Origin: Chitinimonas arctica | Lineage (GTDB): Bacteria; Pseudomonadota; Gammaproteobacteria; Burkholderiales; Chitinimonadaceae | NCBI RefSeq assembly: GCF_007431345.1 | Contig: NZ_CP041730.1 | Location: 3,782,001 to 3,846,000, forward strand | Length of the DNA stretch: 64,000 nt | Direction: 5' to 3' | Part shown: piece after piece, positions 51,173 through 59,271 of the stretch | Position numbering within the stretch: the stretch's first letter is position 1 | Layout of the letters: each line of letters starts with the position of its first letter | The notes under the pieces: generated by a model | The model's database searches: none | The model's input: only the letters and a program-made list of their open reading frames with translations | Told to the model about the DNA's origin: nothing | Made by a program: the position numbers and the translations under genes

Positions 51173-52483
51173 CTACCCGGGTCTTGCCGCCAGCAGCAGG
51201 CGATCGATGGCGGGTTGCAAGAGTCGCTGGCTACCCTCGCGCAGTGCCTGGCCCAGCGTCTGGCTGAGCGCCGTACCCAGCCATTGCTGTGCTTCCGCCT
51301 GTTCCGGCCGGCGCGCCAGGATTTGTTCCGCCGCGCTCTTCAACCCCGCCTTGGCATAGCTATCCAGGGGTGCGGCCAGTGCCTGTTCGATATCGGCGAC
51401 GAAACAGTCGGCTTCCTTTCCATCCGCCGGTGGCGGCGCAACGCTCGACACTACGTGTTCCTGCCGGCCGTTACCGACCAGCCGCACCAGTGCGCGGGTC
51501 AGCAGGCGGCGTTGCGATTGGCCCAAGGGCTGTTGCAGCGCTTGTTGCAGGTGGTCCAGGAACAAATCGATATTGCCCCGGATCAGTTCAAGGTCGGCAC
51601 GATTGCGCTCATTGTCGTTGATGGCGATCAAGGCATGGATGCCCAACGTCAGCCCGGCCGCCTGCTCGGGGCTGAGGGTGCGGCCGGTGACGCGGCCGAA
51701 GGTGGCGACCAGGTCGGCGACATGGGCTGCTTCCACCCGATTGTCGGCCCGCAGGCCCGGCGGGGCGGCGCGACAGACAATGCGCTGCAAGTCTTGCACA
51801 AAGGCGGCGCGGGCCTGCGGATCGCTGTGCATGCCGGACGCCTCGCCCAGGATGGCGGTCAGGTCGCCGACCCGCTCGTCTATCACTCTTTGCGTATCGG
51901 CCAGCGAACCTTGCCGCAATGCGCCGCTACTTAGGTTTTCGGCCAGTTGGCGGGTGGTGGCCGCCAATTGGTTCAGGCGAGCCTCGGCGGCGGCCCCGGT
52001 CTGCGCGAATGCCACCGGTGCCGGCACATCGACAGCGGTGGTCGCCTTGGCGGCCGGGGTATTCGCGGCGCCGCCCAGGGGGATCCAGTAATACACCACA
52101 TCGGGCGCCGGACTGAATTGGGTCTCGAAGGATAGCTGCAGCGTCCACTGCTCACCTTGGCGGACGGGTACGTTGAGCGTGCCGTATTGCGGCAGGTAGA
52201 AAGTCTGGTTGCCCTTCTTGCCCGATTCCACGGTCGTCATCTGGGTCGTGGCGGAGGCGTAGTTGACGCTGGTGACCTGGCTGTCGAACGTGGTGGTGCA
52301 GGTCACGATGCCGGCGAACGGCGTCTGCAAGCGCGCTTCGACCGTGCCGATATTGACCACCAGGTTGCCGTCGGTGGCGGCGATACCGCTCGCATTGGGC
52401 TGGGTGGGCGACAGACTGCCGGTGGTGCGAGGGCCATACAGGCCGGTTTTGTCGGGTGAGGTAGTGGGCGCTTGCATACTCAT
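51173..52483 (-). CDS. eCIS fibre-type protein, C-terminal module only
   Basis: 436 residues without the N-terminal anchor or shaft of the 1268-residue protein encoded upstream but homologous over nearly its whole length to the C-terminal part of that protein. Shared features: a small beta-domain ending FYLPQYGTLNVPVRQGEQWT L, DERVGDLTAILGEASGM, a HVADLVATFGRVTGRTLSPE QA region and SQRRLLTRALVRLVGNGRQ. It looks like a duplicated or alternative tip domain. No receptor-binding fold is recognised. It may work as a trans-acting or exchangeable tip. Confidence 0.7.
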   Translation of the reverse strand: MSMQAPTTSPDKTGLYGPRTTGSLSPTQPNASGIAATDGNLVVNIGTVEARLQTPFAGIVTCTTTFDSQVTSVNYASATTQMTTVESGKKGNQTFYLPQYGTLNVPVRQGEQWTLQLSFETQFSPAPDVVYYWIPLGGAANTPAAKATTAVDVPAPVAFAQTGAAAEARLNQLAATTRQLAENLSSGALRQGSLADTQRVIDERVGDLTAILGEASGMHSDPQARAAFVQDLQRIVCRAAPPGLRADNRVEAAHVADLVATFGRVTGRTLSPEQAAGLTLGIHALIAINDNERNRADLELIRGNIDLFLDHLQQALQQPLGQSQRRLLTRALVRLVGNGRQEHVVSSVAPPPADGKEADCFVADIEQALAAPLDSYAKAGLKSAAEQILARRPEQAEAQQWLGTALSQTLGQALREGSQRLLQPAIDRLLLAARPG

Positions 52484-52517
52484 GGGTCTTCCCTTGGTGT
52501 GGTGGCGGACGGTGGTG

Positions 52518-55500
52518 TTACAACAAAGCGCCGATCAGGCGGCTGACGGCCGCCCGCAGCAACATTTCGCCGCCCTGCTTGAGCGAGTCGCCGACGGCGG
52601 TTTTCAGGCTGTCGCCAAGCAGCGCTTCGGCGGCGGCCGGCGCGGGTTTTTCCTGGCGAATCTGGTCGATAACGGTGCCGAGGGTTTGCTTGGCCGTGTC
52701 CTCCAAAGGTTTGACCAGGGCTTGCTCGACCTCATGCAGAAAGGTTTCGTGGGGCGTCGGTGGCGATGCCGGGCTTGCTGCCGGTGCCGGTGCAGGTGCA
52801 GGTGCAGGTGCAGGTGCGGCACCGTCCGGTTGCGCCGGGTCGCCGCCGTCCGGTTGTGCCGGGTCGCCACCCAAACGGGCGGGGTCCTGCCGGCCGTTGC
52901 CCACCAGGCGGACCAGGGCGCGGGTCAGCAAACGGCGCTGGCTGTTGTCGAAACTGCTGCCCAGTACCGTCTGCAGATTGTCGAGGAAGAGCTGGATATT
53001 GTTGCGGATCAGGTTGAGGTCGTCGCGGCTGCTGGCGTTGTCGTTGATGGCGACCAAGGCACGTACGCCTTGATCCAATAAGGCTTCCTGGGCCGGCGTG
53101 AAGGTGTGGCCGGTGATACGGCCAAAGGTGTCGATCAGGTCGGCGATATGCTGGGGATCGACCCGGTTGTCCGGGGCGGTGCCGGGCGGGGTCGCAGTAC
53201 AGACGATCTGTTGCAGCTGCTTGACGAAATCGGCGCGATCCTCCGGTTTATCCGCCATGCCGGTGGCGTCGCCGAGTATCTTGGTCAGGGCGCCCACCCG
53301 CTCGTCGATGACGCGCTGGGCATCGGCCAGGGAGGCATTGGCGAGGGCGCCGCTGCTGACATTGCTGCGCATGGCTTCGAACACGCGCGCCAGGTTGTCG
53401 AGATGGGGTACGGGTGCGGCGGGCGCCGGCTGCTCGTCGGCGGCTGCCACGCTGTGCTGCGACGGACCGGGTCCCAGCGGTACCCAGCAGGCGACCACAT
53501 TGGGCGCCGGCTGGAACTGGCTTTCGTAGGTCAGGCTCAGGGTCCATAGCTCGCCCAGGCGGACGGGTACGCAGAGCGAACCGAACTGGGGAAGATAGTA
53601 GGTCTTGTGACCTTTTTTACCCTCGTCCACCGTGATGGACTGGGTACTGGCGGCCGTATAGCTGGCGCTGGTATTGCCGCCGTTCATACTGGTCGTGCAG
53701 CTTACGATGCCACCGAATTGCGCCTGGAAGGTGGCGTCGATGGTGCCTACGCTGACCACGATCAAGCCATCCGTGGCGGCCACCTGGGAAACGATGGGGG
53801 CACCGGGGTTGAGCGTGATACTGCTGCGGCCGGCGAACAGCGAGACATTGCCGCTGGGATTGACGGTCACCCCCGCGACATTCATGGCGTTGGCGTTCAG
53901 ATTGGCCCCGGCGAGGGTGCCGGTGGCGGTCACATTGCCGCCCTGGACCAGGGTGTCGGCCAGCAGCTTGCCGGTGGCGTGCGCGTCGCCGCCGATCTCC
54001 AGCAGGCTGCTGCCGCTGGCCTGGCCCAGCAAGACGTTCTGCTGGGTAACCGTCAGCAGCGCGTTGCCGCTGCTTGGCCCCGCCGTCAGCACCTTGCCCT
54101 GGTTACCGCTACCGCTGATGGCGGCCCATTCGGTGACGGTCAATTGCTTGGCGCTGAGCTTGTCGAAACTGCTGCTGCCGCTGAAGTTCACATCGCCGTT
54201 GACCTGCAGGGCGTACTTGGGATCGATCTGGTCCAGCATCAGGTTGATGGCGACGGTATTGGACGCCTGGCCGTTCTGCACCGCTTCGGGGCCATTGGTC
54301 ACCAGTAGCATGGCCGGCGGCGGCACGGTACCGCCGCCTATCAGGGCGCTGTCGCGATTGCTCTGGAACAGGCCGATCAAGGCCGGCATGACCAGATAGG
54401 CCGAGATATTGGCGGCGATGGCCGTGCCGGCCGGATTGATCACCTGCACGGTGTTGTCGTCGACCACCTTTTTCACCAGCCATTGGCTGGCGGTGGCGGG
54501 CTTGAAGGCGGGAATCTGCAGCCAATCGCCTTCCTTGAACTGCTGGGTGAACTGGGTACCGACCCCGACGATATCGCTGCCGTCGCTGCTGACCGTACCG
54601 GTGCCGGGCTTGCCGTCGCCATCGGCGGCCTTGCCGTCCGCGCCGTTGCCGCCGCTGACCAGGTTGACCGCGCCGGGTGCGGCGGGGGACGACGAAGCCA
54701 GGTATTGGAAAGTGGATTGCTGCAACACCATGGGGAACTGCTCGGTCAGCGTCAGTTCGGTGTCGCTTTTGATGGACTTGACCTGGCGCGACTGCACGAT
54801 CAGGTTGCCCAGCACGATGCTGTCGCCCAGGCTGACCTGGCTCAGCAGCCGGGTCTGGGTGCCGAGCAGCTGGTCGGCTTGGGAGGGGTCCGCCGAGAGC
54901 ATGCCGGCGCCGACGAAAGCCAGGCCGGTACCCACGCTGAGCGAGGCGGGCGGATTGCTCATCTGTACGCCCACATTGCCCTGGGTGTAATAGATGGCGC
55001 TTTCCGGCGAGGCGACGTTCTGCTTGGTCCAATAGCTGAGGATGGGCAGGTTTTGCAGCATGCTGCCATTGCCCTGGAAAGACTGGGCCTTGACCACGCC
55101 ATTGCAGGTCAGGCTGTCGGCCAGCACGCTACCGTTCACATCCAGGGTGGCTTGCGGACCGTCGCTGCGGTTCAGCGCGATGCCGACCCGCCGCTGTGGG
55201 GTGATGGATAAGGCTGGAGGCCCGGCGGTCGAGCCCGACTGCACGGCCGCCTGCACACCCAAGGCGATGGTGCCGTCGGTATCGATGCGCAACAGCTCGC
55301 CCGCCGCGCCGGCGGAAAAACGGGCCATGGTCGAGCGGATATAAGTGTATTGGTAGGGCAGCAGCAGGTCGCTGCCGAAGGCCTGCACGATGCGGTATTG
55401 GGCCGGGTCGGAAGTGGCTGCGGCAATCACTGCCTGGCTTGGCTTCAATGCCACGCCGCCCACCGGCTGGTCGGGAATGACGATATCCCCCACTTGCAGG

Positions 55501-56324
55501 GCCGGCGTGATGGGACGGTTGAAGGTCAGCAACTGGCCTTTGGTGGTCAGCGTGCCGTCGCCCTTGAAGGTGATGGCGGCCAGTTGCAGATTGGCCTGCG
55601 GCTGGTCGATGCCGATGCCCAGGTTGCCGCGCGTGGTCAGCATGCCGCTAAACTGGCTGCGGCCGGCGGCCACATCGAGATAATCGGCCTGGTCGCCCGA
55701 TTCGCGCCGCGCGGTCAGCTCGATGCCGACCGTTTCCGCTTGGGTCAATATGCCCAAGCCGCCGATATCCTGGTGGATACCGCTGCCTTCGGTGATCAGT
55801 TTCACCACGCCCAGGCGCGAACCGACATAGCGGCGCTCGTACTTGCCGGATTGGTAGGTCAGCTGATTGACGTCGCCCAGGGTCGAGAGGCCGATAACGG
55901 CCAGCAGGATATGGATGCCGGGTTCCTGCAGGGTGCCGTGGTATTCGATCTGGGGCTGCTGAATGATGCGCTTGTAGCCGGGCACGCCGCTGTCGTTGTT
56001 GTAGTCCGCGTAGGCTTCGAAATAGCGGATGGTAAGAAAGATGGTCTGGCTGGCCGGCAGGTCGAGCAGCTGGATCACCTGGGTGCCATCCAGCACGATC
56101 TGGCGGCCCAGCTTGTCGATGGCGATGCCGGCGCTCACGGTCACCTGGCGGCTGCCCGACTGCCAGTACACCTCCAGCCCGCTGCTGATACCCCAGGTGT
56201 GCAGGCTGCTGTTCAATAGCGCCAGCATTTCCATGTTGTATTGCTGTTCGCAGACGAAATCGTCGGTCAGCAGGGCCTCGCCGGCGAAATAATTGGTGCG
56301 GGCGATGGGTGGAATTTCCTTCAT
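52518..56324 (-). CDS. eCIS tail-fibre protein with N-terminal particle anchor, 1268 residues
   Basis: N-terminus (1-80) contains LTDDFVCEQQYNMEMLALLN SSLHTWGISSGLEVYW and GIAIDKLGRQIVLD, also seen in shortened form in the 281-residue protein encoded next door. A long repetitive, Gly/Ser/Thr-rich beta shaft (about 170-900) follows. The C-terminal about 400 residues match the 436-residue neighbour. A Pro/Ala linker of (GGDPAQPD)2 and (AP)5 type (DNA 52789-52870) precedes the final helix-rich segment. It would serve as the long fibre that decides target binding, corresponding in position to Afp13. Confidence 0.8.
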   Translation of the reverse strand: MKEIPPIARTNYFAGEALLTDDFVCEQQYNMEMLALLNSSLHTWGISSGLEVYWQSGSRQVTVSAGIAIDKLGRQIVLDGTQVIQLLDLPASQTIFLTIRYFEAYADYNNDSGVPGYKRIIQQPQIEYHGTLQEPGIHILLAVIGLSTLGDVNQLTYQSGKYERRYVGSRLGVVKLITEGSGIHQDIGGLGILTQAETVGIELTARRESGDQADYLDVAAGRSQFSGMLTTRGNLGIGIDQPQANLQLAAITFKGDGTLTTKGQLLTFNRPITPALQVGDIVIPDQPVGGVALKPSQAVIAAATSDPAQYRIVQAFGSDLLLPYQYTYIRSTMARFSAGAAGELLRIDTDGTIALGVQAAVQSGSTAGPPALSITPQRRVGIALNRSDGPQATLDVNGSVLADSLTCNGVVKAQSFQGNGSMLQNLPILSYWTKQNVASPESAIYYTQGNVGVQMSNPPASLSVGTGLAFVGAGMLSADPSQADQLLGTQTRLLSQVSLGDSIVLGNLIVQSRQVKSIKSDTELTLTEQFPMVLQQSTFQYLASSSPAAPGAVNLVSGGNGADGKAADGDGKPGTGTVSSDGSDIVGVGTQFTQQFKEGDWLQIPAFKPATASQWLVKKVVDDNTVQVINPAGTAIAANISAYLVMPALIGLFQSNRDSALIGGGTVPPPAMLLVTNGPEAVQNGQASNTVAINLMLDQIDPKYALQVNGDVNFSGSSSFDKLSAKQLTVTEWAAISGSGNQGKVLTAGPSSGNALLTVTQQNVLLGQASGSSLLEIGGDAHATGKLLADTLVQGGNVTATGTLAGANLNANAMNVAGVTVNPSGNVSLFAGRSSITLNPGAPIVSQVAATDGLIVVSVGTIDATFQAQFGGIVSCTTSMNGGNTSASYTAASTQSITVDEGKKGHKTYYLPQFGSLCVPVRLGELWTLSLTYESQFQPAPNVVACWVPLGPGPSQHSVAAADEQPAPAAPVPHLDNLARVFEAMRSNVSSGALANASLADAQRVIDERVGALTKILGDATGMADKPEDRADFVKQLQQIVCTATPPGTAPDNRVDPQHIADLIDTFGRITGHTFTPAQEALLDQGVRALVAINDNASSRDDLNLIRNNIQLFLDNLQTVLGSSFDNSQRRLLTRALVRLVGNGRQDPARLGGDPAQPDGGDPAQPDGAAPAPAPAPAPAPAASPASPPTPHETFLHEVEQALVKPLEDTAKQTLGTVIDQIRQEKPAPAAAEALLGDSLKTAVGDSLKQGGEMLLRAAVSRLIGALL
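52789..52870. repeat. Tandem GGTGCA hexamers and 24-base repeat in the fibre gene
   Basis: Four consecutive GGTGCA hexamers (52789-52812) encode the Ala-Pro stretch and are followed by two near-identical 24-base units encoding GGDPAQPD. Both are in-frame multiples of three, so slippage would change linker length without breaking the frame. They mark the hinge before the final fibre segment. Confidence 0.65.
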
Positions 56325-56336
56325 GGCCGCTTTTCC

Positions 56337-57182
56337 TTATTTCCCGGCATAAGCCAGCCAGTTGAGCAGGACCGCGTCGGTATTGTCGGCGGATGGCGCG
56401 GTGACCACGGTCAGGGTCAGGGTGAACTGGGCCGGACCGACCTCGCTGACCGAGGTGGCATAGGGCAATGGACCCTGCACGGTGACCACCACCTGCGGCT
56501 TCTGGCTGAAGGCCGCGGTCTTCTGGTCCAGGAAGTAGATGGTTTGCACCACGCTGTCGCCCGGTTTGCGCAGCTGCTCGGACGGGATGCTGACGACGCC
56601 TTGCTTGATGCGGTCGAGCTGGATCTGGGCGGTTTCGCTGGTGTCGAGCATCGCCATGGATTGCGCGCTCAGGTCGGCCGGCAGCCGGCTGGTGACCGGC
56701 GTGCGCTTATCGGTGACCGCGCTGATCCCGCCGGTGGTGTTCATGCTGATTTCGGCCAGCACGAGGTTGTTGGCCGGCAGGTTGTCGAGCGATCCCACCA
56801 GCTGCAAAAGGGCCGCCATATTCAGCGTGTAGGGCTGCATGCCGGTCAGTGCCTGCGTGGTGGTGGGATAGACCAGGATGACATAGCTGGGGTTGGCGGC
56901 ATTGGCCGGCACAGAAAGGACATGCCCGCCGCTATCCGGCAGGATCAGCAGATGGCCGGCGCTGTCGATACCGGCGCCGCTGGCGATATCCAGGGTATTG
57001 CCGCTGGGATTGGTGACCGCCAGGCCGCTCAGTACGCCCGGCGTGTACAGCAATTGGTTCTGCAACTGGATCCAGTTGACGAAGTAGTTTTGCGCCAGGG
57101 TCATTTCACCGGAGGTGAGGAACATGCCGTCCTGGTATTGCAGGGTATAAGCGGTAGTAGGCGGAATGACGGGTGTCTTCAT
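56337..57182 (-). CDS. Short fibre or anchor-type protein with shared N-terminus
   Basis: 281 residues from ATG 57182, overlapping the upstream stop by four bases. It has GMFLTSGEMTLAQNYFVNWI, LLYTPGVLSGLAV and GAGIDSAGHLLILPDSG, the same order of features as the start of the 1268-residue fibre (LTDDF...Q...TWGISSGLEV...GIAIDKLGRQIVL), then a DPTTQ-like beta region and an Ala/Thr-rich end. It has no long shaft and may be a short-fibre or adaptor that binds the same baseplate site as the long fibre. Confidence 0.65.
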   Translation of the reverse strand: MKTPVIPPTTAYTLQYQDGMFLTSGEMTLAQNYFVNWIQLQNQLLYTPGVLSGLAVTNPSGNTLDIASGAGIDSAGHLLILPDSGGHVLSVPANAANPSYVILVYPTTTQALTGMQPYTLNMAALLQLVGSLDNLPANNLVLAEISMNTTGGISAVTDKRTPVTSRLPADLSAQSMAMLDTSETAQIQLDRIKQGVVSIPSEQLRKPGDSVVQTIYFLDQKTAAFSQKPQVVVTVQGPLPYATSVSEVGPAQFTLTLTVVTAPSADNTDAVLLNWLAYAGK

Positions 57183-58156
57183 GATAATTGGCTACCGAGT
57201 ACGGCGTTGACGTTGAGCTGGGAGGCGGCGGGGTAGTTCAACAACTGCATACCGCCCAGCACCTGGATGCGGTACTGGCTGGCGGCGGGTTTGACGGTGT
57301 CGAGGAGGGTGACCAGCTGGGCCATCAGCGTCTGGACCTGCTGCGCGCCCTGCAGGTCGAGGACCAGGCTATGGTTGCCGTAGTTGGGCAGGACCAGCTG
57401 CACCAGGAACAGCCAGGGCGCGTAGCCCGACACCAGCGGCATGCCGGGACCATAGCTGTAGCGCAGCACAAAGGTATTGGGCTGGCTGGCCTGCGTGTTG
57501 ACGATGATGGCGGGCGGGGTCGGGTTCAGCACATTGACTGTCAGCGTGCCCTTGGTCAGGACCTGCTTGCCGTCCACCACCGTGAAGCAACCCACCTGCA
57601 TGGGCAGGTCCAGCAAGAGATTGAGCAGCATGCTCAGGCCCTGCGGCGTACCGCGCTGGCGGTACAAGGCCATGATCTCGGCGATCACGGTGCGCTTCTT
57701 GTCCAGGCTCCAGCTGTTGTCCAGCAGAAGGTCCAACCAGCTTGCCAGCCAGTTGAGGAAGTCGTTCAGCCAGGCGGTGAAATCGGCTTGCCAGCCCTGC
57801 GAGGCGACGCCGCCCAGGTAGTCCGCCATGGCATTGGCCTGGTCGGGGACGCCGATATAGCTATCGAATTCGGCCAGCAGCGCGGTTTCCTGCTGGCCCG
57901 GCAGGCCGGACAAGGGGGGGACGAAGTCGCGGTGGTTGTCCGGGAACAAAAAGCTGAAGCGGCTATAGAACAGATTGCCGACCACGCCGGCGGCCAGCAG
58001 CTCCTGGATGCCCTTGCGCTGGTTCAACTGGCTGTCGTCCAGGCCGGTCAGCAGCTTCTGGAAGATCTGCAGATAGTTGGCCAGGAAGCCATCGTCGGCC
58101 TTGGCGAACACGGCCGGCAGATAGCGTAGATAGCTGCTGGGCGGAATCTCGCTCAT
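57179..58156 (-). CDS. Phage tail-protein-I-like baseplate component
   Basis: 325 residues. SSYLRYLPAVFAKADDGFLA at the start and LGGVASQGWQADFTAWLNDF then RQRGTPQGLSMLLNLLL are typical of the tail protein I (gpI) family of P2-like phages and several eCIS loci, which links the baseplate to fibres. ATG 58156 overlaps the stop of the upstream gene (ATGA). Its position between the baseplate and fibre genes agrees with that role. Confidence 0.8.
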   Translation of the reverse strand: MSEIPPSSYLRYLPAVFAKADDGFLANYLQIFQKLLTGLDDSQLNQRKGIQELLAAGVVGNLFYSRFSFLFPDNHRDFVPPLSGLPGQQETALLAEFDSYIGVPDQANAMADYLGGVASQGWQADFTAWLNDFLNWLASWLDLLLDNSWSLDKKRTVIAEIMALYRQRGTPQGLSMLLNLLLDLPMQVGCFTVVDGKQVLTKGTLTVNVLNPTPPAIIVNTQASQPNTFVLRYSYGPGMPLVSGYAPWLFLVQLVLPNYGNHSLVLDLQGAQQVQTLMAQLVTLLDTVKPAASQYRIQVLGGMQLLNYPAASQLNVNAVLGSQLS

Positions 58157-59265
58157 GCCGCATGCCTCGCGTAGAGGGAAAGGCAGCGCAGTCGCGGCAG
58201 GCCGCGATAGACCAGGGCCGCCGGCCCGGGCGGCAGGTCGGCCAGTACGGCATTGACGCCCAGTTGGGCAAAATCGGCCAGCCGAACGGTGGGCACGAAG
58301 GCCAGCGTCAAGCGCTCGACGCTGGCTACGCCCGGCACCCGTTCCAGCAGCAATTGCACATTGGCGGCCAGGGGCGCCTGGTTATAGGCCCAGCGGTCGG
58401 TCGGCAGGAAATAGGTGAATACGCTGGACATCATGGCGTCCAGCACGGTGCCGAGATCGACATGGGCGGGGCAGGTCACCGCCGCGCCGATATTGATGGC
58501 GGTCAATTGGGCGGCGGCCACATCGACCCGGCTGCCCAGCAGCACGCGCGGGCGCAGGTAATAGTTTACCTGGGCCAGGAGATTGGCTTCGTTCTGCTTG
58601 GCGGTTTGCGCCGCACTGCCGTTCGGCGCCTGGTAGACCAGCACGCGGCGCAGCCCGCCGGCCGCGTCGGGCGGCAGGGTGTTGGGATAGGACGGTAGCC
58701 GATAAGCCCATTTGGCGCTGCTGAGGATATACAGCCGGGTAGCCGAATCGCGTACCAGCGAGTCGGCCCGCTGCACCAGCAAGGCAGGTGGCTTGCCGCT
58801 CTGCGCCTGCTGGGCCAGCAGCATCAGATTGGTTTCCATCGCCAATTTATCGACATCCTGCAGCGACAGGGCCAGGTAGGGCGCATTGAGGAAATTCAGC
58901 ACCGCCTGTTGCAACTGGGCCTTGCTCAAGGCCTGGCCGTTTTCCATCTGCGCCAGCACCGAACGCAGTGCTTCGAAGGCGAAATCGTATTGCTGCTGGG
59001 CGTTCTGGCTATAGGGGGTGACGTTGCTGCTGAAAGCCAGGCCCAGCACCTGGCGCAGGAAATTCTGCTGCGTCTGGATAGGGATGGCATTGGTCTGGTA
59101 CAGCAGCGACTCGCTGATCCAGCACAGCAGTTGCAGCAGCGTGATGCCGGGATCGGAATCGTTGAAATCGGTCCATTCCGTGGTGAACTGCGGGATGCGC
59201 CGTATCAGCGCCGCTTGCAGGCCCGCGCTGTCCTTGGTGTCGAGATCGGGAAGTTCGAAGGCCAT
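58153..59265 (-). CDS. Second eCIS baseplate protein
   Basis: 370 residues starting MAFELPDLDTKDSAGLQAAL. The TEWTDFNDSDPGITLLQLLC WISESLLYQTNAIP opening is a signature of putative baseplate assembly proteins found in eCIS and related gene clusters. The remainder is mixed alpha/beta with a long helix near 115-165 and no further recognised motif. It corresponds in position to the gene after the large baseplate-J gene (Afp12-type) and likely joins the wedge. Stop and start overlap with the next gene. Confidence 0.78.
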   Translation of the reverse strand: MAFELPDLDTKDSAGLQAALIRRIPQFTTEWTDFNDSDPGITLLQLLCWISESLLYQTNAIPIQTQQNFLRQVLGLAFSSNVTPYSQNAQQQYDFAFEALRSVLAQMENGQALSKAQLQQAVLNFLNAPYLALSLQDVDKLAMETNLMLLAQQAQSGKPPALLVQRADSLVRDSATRLYILSSAKWAYRLPSYPNTLPPDAAGGLRRVLVYQAPNGSAAQTAKQNEANLLAQVNYYLRPRVLLGSRVDVAAAQLTAINIGAAVTCPAHVDLGTVLDAMMSSVFTYFLPTDRWAYNQAPLAANVQLLLERVPGVASVERLTLAFVPTVRLADFAQLGVNAVLADLPPGPAALVYRGLPRLRCLSLYARHAA

Positions 59266-59271
59266 GATCCC

